In this document: one piece after another, positions 24,844-33,718 of the stretch
Layout: the number at the start of each line of letters is the position of its first letter
Numbering within the stretch: the first letter of the stretch is position 1
NCBI GenBank assembly: GCA_963810525.1
Contig: CAWENB010000003.1
Location: 992,001-1,056,000, forward strand
Source of the DNA: JAICLK01 sp963810525
GTDB lineage: Bacteria; Patescibacteriota; Saccharimonadia; Saccharimonadales; UBA4665
Length of the DNA: 64,000 nucleotides
Direction of reading: 5' to 3'
The notes under the pieces: model-generated
Database searches by the model: none
What the model was told of the DNA's origin: nothing
What the model saw: only the letters and a program-made list of their open reading frames with translations
Made by a program: the position numbers and the translations under genes

Positions 24844-24872
24844 ATACTATCCGTTTATGTTATTGATGTCAA
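24844..24872 (-). promoter_or_regulatory. Promoter of the transglutaminase-like gene's leader
   Basis: A near-consensus promoter on the minus strand: TTGACA (24872-24867), 17-nt spacer, TAGTAT (24849-24844). Confidence 0.78.
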
Positions 24873-24902
24873 TTTACGGGTACGAATAAATACTTCGGCG
24901 CC

Positions 24903-27185
24903 TTACGGCGCCGGGTCTGTCTTATCTGTTTGTCTGGTCGCTTCCGTGAGTGATTCGTGTTCATTTACGTCCGGTATGGCGGCACCCGTAAGCGGGTGGG
25001 ATTCGGCGATTTTTTCGCGCATTTGTTCGATAAGTTTCAGTAAGTTCGTGGTCATAAACGTTGTGTCTTGGCCACCAAGCATGGTGAAAGCTTCACGGGC
25101 GTTAAATGTTACTTTCCAGCGCAACTTATGACCAAGCAAGACCGCATACTGGGCTTCGGTTTGAAAGCCCGCCTGTTGCAGGGTGCTGTAGAGCTTGAGA
25201 CTGATATCAAAGCAATTCTCAAACGTTTCAGTCAGCCCTGCAGTATCTATGATATCGGGGACGTCGTATCCGTACCGTGGCGTCAGTTCCTGATTCTCGA
25301 GGTCCTCCACTTGATGGTAGTGTTGCAGTGTGCGGAAGCTGTCGTAATCGCACAGGATATCCCAGGCGTAGTGTATTTTTTCGAGCGCCCTGCCCGGTAG
25401 CCGGTTTTGGTTCGAGCGGTTATCGAGGTAGGCATGAAAAACCTCGGCTTTTTGGTCGTATGACCATGCTTCAGTCATAGATTGCAACGTACGGAGTGGC
25501 AAAGTGCCATGCTCGTAAAGCATGTCAGGTATGATATAGAGCTCGTTGCGTGGCCAAATGTCAACTAGGTCGACTTTCCGGTCCGTATCAGCGGCGTGGT
25601 TACCGGGCAAAAACTGCCGAGCGAGCTCGCGGATGGCGTTATTTCCTTCTCTACTGCGCTTACTTTGGTTGGAGCTGCGCGATTTGTGCGGCTCAAACAT
25701 TTCCGGCGTAACTTTATTCAACTGTACGGAAATGCGTTTGCCGGTTTCGGCGGCTTCTGTAAGGTCGCTGTCACCGAGACTGCCGATAAGTCGTGTGAAT
25801 GTTTGTGCTGAGGCAAACAGACCTACGGTGGAAACTGCGGCCATGGGCACAACGGCACGAAGTGCCTCTTGTGCGCGTCTATGGACGGAGGCCTGCCAGG
25901 CTTCGTCCCGATCGTTTTGGCTCGCGGCAGATGTTTCCTGCAGGTATTGCGTGAGCTGTTTGAGCATCGTGGCGTAGTTATCGAAGATCTTATTAAGTAG
26001 TTGGCAGTACGAGGCTTCGATTACTTCACTAAGATTTTCGGGCACAAAAAATTTATAATTTCCGGCGGTATCCTTTTCTTCAAAACGGTGCGTCGGCTCA
26101 ATGGAAGCCAGCATACGGCTATGTTCAAGTTCGCGCGTCAGTAAGAAGGATGCCTGCTCAATCACCAGGTGCCTACCGGTCAATTCTTGCGTCGCCGCAT
26201 TACGCATGACCGACCGCTTGGCTGCCCCACCACCCGGCGCGAATTCGTCGAGCAGCAAAAGCCGTAAATCATCACCGCTCTGGCTCATACGCACGAACGC
26301 CGCGGCTATGGCATCCGAATCACTTGCGTTCAAAAAGGTATACACCGGTGATCCTGTATCGCTTACAATGTCCGATAAGTCTCGAGTAACGTCTGTCACG
26401 GTCTGTTCTCCCTCGTTGGTTTTCTCGTATGTCTGTTCGTCTACGATACTGGCTGCAGCCGGGGTGCTAGCCCGAGCCGACTTACGCGAGCGCGACGGCT
26501 TTGGCAAGAATGGAAAAACCTTTTCCCAGACTAGGTTGCTGATGGTTTCGGGCGGCAGCATTTTACCGCCGCGAACGGTGTCTACCCGCAGGTAATCGCG
26601 CGGGAACAGTTGACACATATCGTCATATACTTCGGCAGCTGCACGCAAATGATCGATATCGTCTTCGTGGATATCGCGCTTGCGGTCGGTATACTCCCTT
26701 TGTTCCTTTTTATCGACGAGTGTTTGAGCAATTTCCGCCGAGACCCGAAGTACCAGGTTCAAATCCGGCCGCGGAATGTGCAGCATTTCGAATTCAAGGT
26801 TATCAAGCCAGATAAAAAAGCCGCGGCGCTCGTCGGCGTTGCGGAACTTCGTTCCCTGATGTGCCATACTTGAGCCGGTGAAGCGGTTGGTTACCACGAC
26901 TTTACCCTGTGCGAGCGCATCGCGGATTTGGTTGGCCGCCTCGTAGCGGTCGAGCGCATAAAATAGAGAGGCCGTGTACGGGCCGACGTCTTCAAGCGAG
27001 CCGTAGACGCCATTCAGGTATTGCTTCACGAAATAGCTGGACGGTTCATTATATCTCGGAAAATCGAGCAGTAGTACATCATATCCAGCCAGCCCCAGGC
27101 GTTTGTTGAGTAGCTCGAATTGAGTGCCCTTGCCGGCGCCGTCGATACCTTCGATCGCGATAAACACCCCTTCCTTGCTCTGCAT
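24903..27185 (-). CDS. tmk: Thymidylate kinase fused to a degenerate ThyX-like region
   Basis: About 760 residues from the ATG at 27185 (MQSKEGVFIAIEG), chosen because AAGGGGG lies six nucleotides upstream; an upstream GTG adds 11 residues. Residues 1-230 are dTMP kinase (GIDGAGKGTQFELL P-loop, RFTGSSMAHQG, DRKRDIHEDD). A Ser/Thr/Ala linker leads into about 500 residues that resemble the two-domain ThyX flavin-dependent thymidylate synthases (LTRELEHSRMLASIEPTHRF; later FRTLQHYHQVEDLE, PRYGYDVPD, AQYAVLLGHKLRWKVTFNAREA). The RHR signature is degenerate in both parts, so synthase activity is doubtful. ThyA is also encoded in this window. Confidence 0.85.
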   Translation of the reverse strand: MQSKEGVFIAIEGIDGAGKGTQFELLNKRLGLAGYDVLLLDFPRYNEPSSYFVKQYLNGVYGSLEDVGPYTASLFYALDRYEAANQIRDALAQGKVVVTNRFTGSSMAHQGTKFRNADERRGFFIWLDNLEFEMLHIPRPDLNLVLRVSAEIAQTLVDKKEQREYTDRKRDIHEDDIDHLRAAAEVYDDMCQLFPRDYLRVDTVRGGKMLPPETISNLVWEKVFPFLPKPSRSRKSARASTPAAASIVDEQTYEKTNEGEQTVTDVTRDLSDIVSDTGSPVYTFLNASDSDAIAAAFVRMSQSGDDLRLLLLDEFAPGGGAAKRSVMRNAATQELTGRHLVIEQASFLLTRELEHSRMLASIEPTHRFEEKDTAGNYKFFVPENLSEVIEASYCQLLNKIFDNYATMLKQLTQYLQETSAASQNDRDEAWQASVHRRAQEALRAVVPMAAVSTVGLFASAQTFTRLIGSLGDSDLTEAAETGKRISVQLNKVTPEMFEPHKSRSSNQSKRSREGNNAIRELARQFLPGNHAADTDRKVDLVDIWPRNELYIIPDMLYEHGTLPLRTLQSMTEAWSYDQKAEVFHAYLDNRSNQNRLPGRALEKIHYAWDILCDYDSFRTLQHYHQVEDLENQELTPRYGYDVPDIIDTAGLTETFENCFDISLKLYSTLQQAGFQTEAQYAVLLGHKLRWKVTFNAREAFTMLGGQDTTFMTTNLLKLIEQMREKIAESHPLTGAAIPDVNEHESLTEATRQTDKTDPAP

Positions 27186-27368
27186 GGGAGCCCCCTTTTC
27201 GAGTTTATTTTGCCCCACCGAACCTAACGGCTATTTAACCACTGAAACTATGCTTGTGCAAGTGCCCGTTTAAATTAAATAGATGCACGAGCGTGGCAAT
27301 AGTTGCATGGTTCACCTATACTTAAAAGTTGGATGTTGATATTAGAAAACAGAGGGGAATAGTGCGAC

Positions 27369-27890
27369 ATGCGAGTCTTTATCATTGCCGCGATAACCGC
27401 GGACGGTTTTATCGGACTTGACGCGGGACACCGTTCGCTCGATTGGCGGAGTAAAGCTGATGCTCGGTTTTTTATCGAGACGACGAAAGAAGCCGGCGTG
27501 ATCGTCATGGGTTCGACGACTTACAAGACGTTCAGGGTCCGGCGCGCGCCACCCGGGCGTCGTTTGATCGTATATACTTCACGGCCGGAAAGTGTCATCG
27601 GTGAGAACGTGGAGACTACCGATGAAGATCCAAAGTCGCTAGTAAAGCGACTTGAGCGTGAAGGTGCTCGGGCGTTGGCGGTAAGTGGCGGCGCGTCTAT
27701 AAATAAGCTCTTTTTGGATAACGGGCTGGTCGATGAATTGTACCTAACTATCGAGCCGGTGTTGTTCGGCCATGGGGTTCCGCTGTTGAGTGGCGACATT
27801 TTCGAGCGATTGGAGTTGCTCGAAAATCGCCAACTTAGTGATCAAACCATCTTGCTGCATTATGCCGTTAGACGTGAAGCCGACCGTTGA
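27369..27890 (+). CDS. Dihydrofolate reductase/RibD C-terminal family protein
   Basis: A 173-residue NADPH-dependent reductase-like protein. It starts MRVFIIAAITADGFIGLD, the typical DHFR/RibD N-terminal strand and loop, has GVIVMGSTTYKTF, and ends with the YLTIEPVLFGHGVPLL motif of the RibD C-terminal family. In an organism with ThyA it could serve as dihydrofolate reductase, but the motif set fits the RibD_C/YyaP branch equally well. Its last 29 nt overlap the next gene. Confidence 0.85.
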   Translation: MRVFIIAAITADGFIGLDAGHRSLDWRSKADARFFIETTKEAGVIVMGSTTYKTFRVRRAPPGRRLIVYTSRPESVIGENVETTDEDPKSLVKRLEREGARALAVSGGASINKLFLDNGLVDELYLTIEPVLFGHGVPLLSGDIFERLELLENRQLSDQTILLHYAVRREADR

Positions 27891-28884
27891 TAATGCCCTC
27901 GTCAGGCGCATAGCTTCCCTATATGGTCTTCAGGTACGCCGGCTTCTACCGGTTGCTAAAGGCTACCGAAACGAGACGCATCCGATCGTGGATGTTGCCG
28001 GACACAGTCTCAATCTCATTGTCTACAAGCGCGAGCCGGGTATTCTAGTGAGAATCAAGAACGCCAATGCAGTCGCCGATTTTATGGCCAGCAGCGGCCT
28101 ACCGGCCAGACGCACTGCAGACCGGCGCCTCCTGCAGATGGGGAGCGCCGAACGGCGCCGATACGCCGCGTTGTATGAGTATTTGCCCGGTGAAACTATT
28201 CCTTGGGAAGCGTATACCATGAAACACATCAAGTTGCTCGGTAAATCCATGAGCGATATGCATGCTGCGCTCCACGCATTTTCCGCACAGGATTTACCCG
28301 ACGTCGTTGATGAATACGCGCAAGTTTTAAGTTGGATGCGAACATATTTCAATCAACTTGGTGTCCAGCTTGCGCTAGCCGCTAAATTACAACTGGAGCT
28401 AAGCCCGGGAATTTTCGAGCGATTCGCTGATTTGCTCGGGTTGTGCCGAGGACTGCCAGACGACGTACAGGCACTCCACATGGATTTTGTGCGCAGCAAC
28501 GTGCTTTTTACTGCCACGAACGATCCTGTCATTACCGGCATCCTTGATTTTGAGAAAACGGCGCGCGGGCCCAAAGTGTTCGACATCGCCCGGACAATGG
28601 CCTTTTTGCTCGTGGACTGCAAATATAAACAGCCGGTAAAAGTTCGCAAATATTTCCTCTACTCCGGTTACCAAAAACGCGGCGCTTCAAAACTGCCGCA
28701 ACTTGACGTTCACGCGCCCATCGGTCGAGTATCGGTTTTAGATGATCTCGTTGAGTTTTTCCTGTTGCATGATTTTTATAAATTTCTTCGACACAACCCA
28801 TATCAATCGTTACCGGACAACGAGCACTTCATCCGTACGCGCGAATTGCTACTGACGGGCGCAATCCTGTACCATACTTCGTAA
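27862..28884 (+). CDS. Aminoglycoside phosphotransferase-family (APH/choline kinase-like) kinase
   Basis: About 340 residues from the ATG at 27862, which overlaps the reductase gene; a longer frame from 27790 runs entirely inside that gene. The C-terminal half has the APH catalytic pattern: LHMDFVRSNVLF (Brenner-type HxDxxxxN) and ITGILDFEKTARGPKVFDIA (DFE metal-binding). The N-terminal lobe (LLPVAKGYRNETHPIV) fits the nucleotide-binding lobe. The acceptor is unknown: homoserine, choline, sugar or a drug are all possible within the family. Confidence 0.82.
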   Translation: MPLDVKPTVDNALVRRIASLYGLQVRRLLPVAKGYRNETHPIVDVAGHSLNLIVYKREPGILVRIKNANAVADFMASSGLPARRTADRRLLQMGSAERRRYAALYEYLPGETIPWEAYTMKHIKLLGKSMSDMHAALHAFSAQDLPDVVDEYAQVLSWMRTYFNQLGVQLALAAKLQLELSPGIFERFADLLGLCRGLPDDVQALHMDFVRSNVLFTATNDPVITGILDFEKTARGPKVFDIARTMAFLLVDCKYKQPVKVRKYFLYSGYQKRGASKLPQLDVHAPIGRVSVLDDLVEFFLLHDFYKFLRHNPYQSLPDNEHFIRTRELLLTGAILYHTS

Positions 28885-28901
28885 TAACCACGTACTTACA
28901 A

Positions 28902-29897
28902 ATGCAGCAGTCGCGCAAGAAGCAGTCATCCCAGTCTACCGGTTTTGATAAGTTTGTTATGCTGATTAACCCCCGCAGTACCAACGGCTATCGCGCTGAA
29001 GCATGGATTGCGGATATCCGGCGATTGGCGGGTCGTCGGCAGGTCATTGTCCTGACAATGATGACCGGCGACACGGCGGAGAATGCCGTCATGCTGCGTG
29101 CTCAAGCGAATAAGCTTGGGCCAAAGACATTGCTGTGTATTGCGGGTGGTGACGGCACGGTCAGCTTTGTTACCAATTTTTTACTGAGCGATAAACGGCT
29201 GCCCGATAGGGCTCGTACAACGGTACTACTCCCCCTCTGGGCCGGAAACGGCAATGATATGGCGATTATGCTCAATGGTCTGTTGCGTACTGCGAAACTC
29301 GACAAAATCTTGCGGCAAGGACGCATTGCAACCATGCATCCGTTACAGTGCTATCTAACAGATATTCAAGGGAATACCGTGAACAGACTGGCGAACAATT
29401 GCATAGGCTTCGGGGTGAGCGGGCTATTGTGCAAGCGTCTTAACGACGAAACCCATCGCCGGAAGATATCGAACAAAACGTCAGACGTCGGCGTCTTGTT
29501 GCAAACCGTGCTCGCAATATGGCGCGGCCTGGTCACGTCGCCGACATTCGCTATTGAAACTTCAGCAGGTCGCCAAAAAATATTTGAGCGGACCTTCTAC
29601 AACGGACCCCGAGTTGCCGGATACTATCACCAACCGGTGCGGCTATTCGACGAGTACTTTTATATGGATACCTTCCGTTACAAGTGGCCGGTTATAACGC
29701 CGCTGTCCGCCGTTTTGTCGTTTCACCGGCGGTCGCTGCAGTGGCCGAAGGCGCATCTGTGTACTTCGGCCGGGCTTACCGTATTGGAGCCGGTATGGAT
29801 GCAGCTCGACGGCGAGCCGGTTCACTTGAAAGCGCATACGAGAATCAAGATCAAAATTTCAGAGCAACCGATCTATGTGCTGAGCACGACGGCGTAG
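28902..29897 (+). CDS. Diacylglycerol kinase-family lipid kinase
   Basis: A 331-residue DAGK_cat protein (DgkB/YegS-type). The N-terminal strand FVMLINPRSTNGYRAEAW, the nucleotide-binding GGDGTVSFVTNFLL, and PLWAGNGNDMAIML (usual GTxND) are present. A C-terminal beta-sandwich follows (MQLDGEPVHLKAHTRIKI). It would phosphorylate diacylglycerol or a related lipid at the membrane. It follows the APH-like kinase by 17 nt in the same direction. Confidence 0.87.
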   Translation: MQQSRKKQSSQSTGFDKFVMLINPRSTNGYRAEAWIADIRRLAGRRQVIVLTMMTGDTAENAVMLRAQANKLGPKTLLCIAGGDGTVSFVTNFLLSDKRLPDRARTTVLLPLWAGNGNDMAIMLNGLLRTAKLDKILRQGRIATMHPLQCYLTDIQGNTVNRLANNCIGFGVSGLLCKRLNDETHRRKISNKTSDVGVLLQTVLAIWRGLVTSPTFAIETSAGRQKIFERTFYNGPRVAGYYHQPVRLFDEYFYMDTFRYKWPVITPLSAVLSFHRRSLQWPKAHLCTSAGLTVLEPVWMQLDGEPVHLKAHTRIKIKISEQPIYVLSTTA

Positions 29898-30069
29898 CGG
29901 CATATCGCCTCCTGTTCCTATTTCCCCGGTTTTGTCAGTCGCAGTTGCCGGGAAAAACGCCGGCGAAAGCATTCTATGCAGTTTCGGTAACAATTTGCCT
30001 GGCATGCAAGATAGTAGTATAGTTCAAACATTTGTTAGTAATGGTGGGTGCCGAATGAGCCGCTAGTCT

Positions 30070-31815
30070 ATGCCCAGAATGCCGGAAGCCAGTCGCATAA
30101 CTCCCCTTGAAGGCGAGATGGTTCAGGCGTGTACTTACTATGATGAGATTTTTGACACGTCACCGCCAATACCGGTAGGCGAGCCGGACTTATCCGACAT
30201 CAGGAGGGCTGTAAGGAACGCACCGCCTTCGGCGCCCGGCTACGCGTTCGAGCGGGTGACCGCCAATATCGCGGACGTCCGGATGTCCCGGCATGCGGGG
30301 CGGGGTCCGATACTTATTGTCGATCCATGCTCCTCTATACCTCTTCTGATTGAGCGGGCGCGCGCCGGAGAATTTTCCCTTTGCGGCACCAAAGCTCGCG
30401 GTCTTATTAATGACTGCCTGTTGAACGATGACGTTCTCGCTAGCTTCAGGGACACGCAGGATGAGACGGCGGAATTTTTTCCGGTCGAAAATGCCATGCT
30501 TCATAATGCGGCAGCAAGGGACCTGCTGGCCGGCGCGCTCCAGGAGTTCCTGTACGGGATGACGATTGGTCAATTTTACGACCGTGGAGTGCTGCGAGCG
30601 GCGTTACGGGACAAATTGCTCGAACAGCGCATCTGCTATAGGCTGGACGAAAAGCGTTTCGCCGACGATGTCGAAGGCGGTTGGAGAATACGGTTCACGC
30701 TGCATGAAGGCGAGGACAGCTATCTAGGTATTGTCAGCAATCTTTTGATCCAGACATCCGACGCCCTGGCCGCTGGAGCGCTGCTGGCAGGAGACGCTGA
30801 GTACAGTGAACTTGTGTCATCGGCCAAAGATTGGAAGCGGTTCGGTAAACGATGGGGAGTGGATGCTCAGAATTATTTATCCACCCATGAAGATTACGCT
30901 CCTTTGGCAAGAATGGCGAAGGAGCGGGCCGCGGCTGGCGAAGCGTCGGCCTGTCGTTTCATCGACTGGCAAGTCGACGTGTTGGCCCGGCAAATTTATG
31001 ATAATCAGTCGTACCGTCCGGTCCGGTTTATTAGCATGGATATGCTTGACCCGGATGAAATCGCTGTTAGCAGTTGCACGAATACTCCACATAACACGCA
31101 ACGATCAAATCTCTTTGCGCGCGCTGTGTACAGTATCTATGATCCGTTGCTGCATGTGCAGGGCAACTTGCTAGCCGAAGACGGCGTACCATTCCCGGAA
31201 AATTCCATCACGCTCATGACTATTTATGACGGCTGGCCATTCAATATCGAGCTGGATGTGCGCGAGCGAGAGTTGTCTAAGTTTACGCCGCTGGAAACGT
31301 GCGTTGACTATTCAAGGGAAGATGCGTGTCATGAAGATGAGATTTCCGTGTTCATGCGCGAAGCAGCCGATATGCTGGCGGCAGTCGATGGAGCGGACGA
31401 ACTTATCACATTCGCCCGTGAGGCGGCCGATACGCTGGAACGCCTGTATGATCTGGTGGCGTACGGCGGTGAGCTGGTTATTTTTCCGTGGGCCATCAAA
31501 GACAGCAAGGAGCGCGGCGGAAAAGTCGAACGACTAATAGAGATGATGCTTAAAGTTGTCGTCGAAGAAGTGTCGCGTCGAACCGGACAGGGACTTGATT
31601 TGCGGGTTATGCAACGCGATGTCCTTGATTCATGGATGTCATCGAGCGATCGTGCCGTCTCCGAAAACGCATCTTCTATATTCGGTGCCGAACGGTCGTA
31701 TCAGGCGTTGATCATAAGAAAACCGCGTGAGTCGCTCGCACGGCGGGCAAACCGCCCGACCAAAGTTGCCAAAACGGCCGGCGGATTGGCTACCCAAGCT
31801 CGAATTCGGGACTAG
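30070..31815 (+). CDS. Unknown protein, 581 residues
   Basis: A long soluble protein with no family I can name. Near the C-terminus, ITLMTIYDGWPFNIEL, then YDLVAYGGELVIFPW, look like late strands of a class I methyltransferase-type Rossmann fold, but no glycine-rich SAM motif is evident. The middle part is helical (EYSELVSSAKDWKRFGKRWG). The C-terminal 35 residues are basic and probably disordered. The first ATG (30070) has no clear ribosome site. Its tail overlaps the convergent CBS gene by 26 nt. Confidence 0.7.
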   Translation: MPRMPEASRITPLEGEMVQACTYYDEIFDTSPPIPVGEPDLSDIRRAVRNAPPSAPGYAFERVTANIADVRMSRHAGRGPILIVDPCSSIPLLIERARAGEFSLCGTKARGLINDCLLNDDVLASFRDTQDETAEFFPVENAMLHNAAARDLLAGALQEFLYGMTIGQFYDRGVLRAALRDKLLEQRICYRLDEKRFADDVEGGWRIRFTLHEGEDSYLGIVSNLLIQTSDALAAGALLAGDAEYSELVSSAKDWKRFGKRWGVDAQNYLSTHEDYAPLARMAKERAAAGEASACRFIDWQVDVLARQIYDNQSYRPVRFISMDMLDPDEIAVSSCTNTPHNTQRSNLFARAVYSIYDPLLHVQGNLLAEDGVPFPENSITLMTIYDGWPFNIELDVRERELSKFTPLETCVDYSREDACHEDEISVFMREAADMLAAVDGADELITFAREAADTLERLYDLVAYGGELVIFPWAIKDSKERGGKVERLIEMMLKVVVEEVSRRTGQGLDLRVMQRDVLDSWMSSSDRAVSENASSIFGAERSYQALIIRKPRESLARRANRPTKVAKTAGGLATQARIRD

Positions 31816-32533
31816 CCAGATCCCATGCCGTAATAATGCCGAGCGGTTTTTCGTCTTCATTGCCATTTTGAGTAATAAAGATCATGCCGACCCGTTCGTG
31901 TTTATGGATGGCTTTGTTGAAGACTTCATAGATTTGGCTGAGACTCGCAATTTTAGGCAAAAAAACGAACGCCTCGCTAAAATGCGCCTTTAGCGGAACG
32001 AAGTCGGCAAAGTCGGCGACGGTCATATCTTTGGTAATAATCGCCTCACCCGTGTCTGCCAGGTATGACAACAGCGTATTCTCGCTAAATATACCGATAA
32101 GTTTTCCGTCGTCAATTATCGGCACGTGCGTATAAATATGCTCGTTCATTGTACGCAGCAGTTCAATGATGTTCGTGGTGAGCGCGGCCGAGTGTATATT
32201 TTTGGCCGGGATAGCGATACTCAGCGCATCGAGCGGGTTAAGAAGCTTATCTCTGATGCTGCGATAGCGTTTTATGACTTCCGGATTCGGCTGCGAGATC
32301 GGTCCTTCGATATGGGCGAACGGATTATGCACCAGGCTGTTGCGAAGCTGCGCGATTGCGCGCATTTCCTGCTGGTGCCGTGCAATAACGCGGTGCTTAG
32401 CCGCCAGCTCCTGTATGAGGAAGGTGTGATCGGCGAATTTATCACGGCCGTACTGCCGGCGCATGAAGGCATCGACCTCATTGTAAAGATCAATGAGCTG
32501 TTGGCTGCCGTCGTTTAAATCTGTCTCTGGCAT
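31790..32533 (-). CDS. CBS-domain protein
   Basis: A 247-residue protein. The N-terminal 100 residues are helical (LIDLYNEVDAFMRRQYGR, AIAQLRNSLVHNPFAH), resembling HEPN/DUF-type RNA- or nucleotide-associated helices with an RxxxxH-like RNSLVHN motif. The rest holds two CBS motifs (THVPIIDDGKLIGIFSENTLL and VGMIFITQNGNEDEKPLGIIT) that probably bind an adenine nucleotide. A TATACT box ends seven nucleotides before the ATG, with no Shine-Dalgarno, suggesting a leaderless mRNA. Confidence 0.82.
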   Translation of the reverse strand: MPETDLNDGSQQLIDLYNEVDAFMRRQYGRDKFADHTFLIQELAAKHRVIARHQQEMRAIAQLRNSLVHNPFAHIEGPISQPNPEVIKRYRSIRDKLLNPLDALSIAIPAKNIHSAALTTNIIELLRTMNEHIYTHVPIIDDGKLIGIFSENTLLSYLADTGEAIITKDMTVADFADFVPLKAHFSEAFVFLPKIASLSQIYEVFNKAIHKHERVGMIFITQNGNEDEKPLGIITAWDLASPEFELG

Positions 32534-32554
32534 AATTTAAAGTATAGCGTAAAT

Positions 32555-32753
32555 TAAGAGGCGCACTATCGCCGGAGTTATCCCCGTAACACACACCGTT
32601 ACCCAATCTGACAAAATGAGCGGTCCTACCAGCCTTGGGTTTACGCCGGGTTCGAGCTATACCTTTACCTTTACCTTTACGAAGCCGGGTACTTATCACT
32701 ATCACTATACCATTCACCCGGAGATGACGGGCACAGTTACGGTCACGAGCTAA
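32555..32753 (+). pseudogene. Cupredoxin remnant, C-terminal half only
   Basis: An open frame ends at a TAA (32751-32753) and encodes a plastocyanin-like C-terminus: TQSDKMSGPT, GSSYTFTFTFTKPGTYHY, then HYTIHPEMTGTVTVTS. In blue-copper proteins this loop reads G-T-Y-x-Y-x-C-x-x-H-P-x-M; here the copper Cys is Tyr (TAT, one base from TGT), and the N-terminal half with the first His and a signal peptide is missing. A tandem ACCTTT triplication lengthens a beta strand. Only a 45-codon ATG start (32616) is available, so this is probably a decayed fragment. Confidence 0.6.
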
Positions 32754-32775
32754 TTGTACGCAATAAAATAAAAAA

Positions 32776-32800
32776 AGGACCGCTAGTGCGGCCCTCTTTT
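32776..32800 (-). terminator. Bidirectional terminator
   Basis: The 8-bp stem AGGACCGC/GCGGCCCT (one A-C mismatch) with loop TAGT has T-runs on both sides. On the minus strand it directly follows the stop of the 31-codon ORF. On the plus strand it follows the cupredoxin remnant. Confidence 0.8.
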
Positions 32801-32895
32801 TACGCCTTACCGTCTAATTTTTGGCGCTGAATTTGCTTTATGTTCGATTCCTTGATCTTTCTGATCTGGTAATCGAGTGCGTCGTCGAGTGACAT
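32800..32895 (-). CDS. 31-residue small protein
   Basis: A compact gene too short for usual callers: GAAGGAGG five nucleotides before the ATG, 31 codons (MSLDDALDYQIRKIKESNIK, then QIQRQKLDGKA), a TAA, and a terminator immediately after. The peptide is predicted helical and amphipathic with an acidic start and basic end. The near-perfect ribosome site, rare among its neighbours, and the dedicated terminator argue for real expression. Function is unknown. Confidence 0.68.
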   Translation of the reverse strand: MSLDDALDYQIRKIKESNIKQIQRQKLDGKA

Positions 32896-33055
32896 GTGTA
32901 CCTCCTTCGGCGCAAATTTATTTGCTGCACCAACTCAATTTTCGCGTACTTGAGCGATGTGTTCAGTAAGGATTTTAACTGAATTCTTGGGAAGTTAGTG
33001 TTGGGAAAAATAGCAGAAGAATTAAATGGACAAAAAAACAATAAAAAGGTAAAAT

Positions 33056-33718
33056 ATGATGATGACTCTATCATCGGTGGAGGCACCGAACAAGCCTACT
33101 GCCGAGGATGGTGCTGCTCATGATAACAACGCCATTCCCGCAGAGGGCCGAGTATTTGTTGTGCCCGAAGTGACCAAGTCCATATTAATGGAAAGATTAC
33201 CGTCGGAAGTATCCGTCGTTCCATTAAGGGCGATTGCGGGTATTGGCGCGCACGCTGCGGCCAACGCGGTGAACCGGATGGCTCCCCATGAAGTCGAAGG
33301 ATGGCATCGTGAGCTGTATCTCGACTCACCGCCGCTCTACCGGGACTGGTCAAAAGCTGCCGTTGATGCATTTATGGATTACTACGGTGAACGCCCCGCA
33401 TCTGAATTGGATGGTCGGTTTAGGCTTAGCGAAGTGTCGCTCAATCTCGGAAGTAGAGCGCTCGGTGCGGCAGTAGTGCTGGACGAGCGGTTGCGAAAAG
33501 CGATAGATAGTGGTGACGGATCAATTGATGCGCTGGAACAGGTACTGCAACACTGTCCGTGGTTTGAGGCGCCGGGCGGTGTATCGCTTGAAGTGTTTCA
33601 GAAATTAGTCGAGGGGTGGGCTTGTGACTTCCCCGATGCTATGCGCGGTATCGAAGCGCTCACGTATACCGCCCGCACCCATCATTATGCTGCCAACAGG
33701 AAATTGATCATGGCTTAG
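33056..33718 (+). CDS. Unknown protein, N-terminal part of a gene cut by an in-frame TAG
   Basis: A 220-codon frame starting at a run of three ATGs, with AAGG six nucleotides upstream. It ends at TAG (33716-33718), after which the same frame stays open for 298 more codons to 34612. The protein is soluble and helical (VSVVPLRAIAGIGAHAAANA, RLSEVSLNLGSRALGAAVVL) with no recognised domain. The smooth continuation across the TAG suggests one original 518-residue protein. See the next entry. Confidence 0.65.
   Translation: MMMTLSSVEAPNKPTAEDGAAHDNNAIPAEGRVFVVPEVTKSILMERLPSEVSVVPLRAIAGIGAHAAANAVNRMAPHEVEGWHRELYLDSPPLYRDWSKAAVDAFMDYYGERPASELDGRFRLSEVSLNLGSRALGAAVVLDERLRKAIDSGDGSIDALEQVLQHCPWFEAPGGVSLEVFQKLVEGWACDFPDAMRGIEALTYTARTHHYAANRKLIMA

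Noticed and set aside
26101..26595. 164-codon plus-strand frame opposite the Tmk/ThyX-like fusion
   Set aside because: Antisense to a continuous coding region; low-complexity Ser/Arg composition and no start signals.
33716..33718. Amber codon reassigned to an amino acid throughout the genome
   Set aside because: TAG ends other genes in good positions (for example the gene ending at 31815 and the HIT gene at 36733), so global reassignment does not fit.
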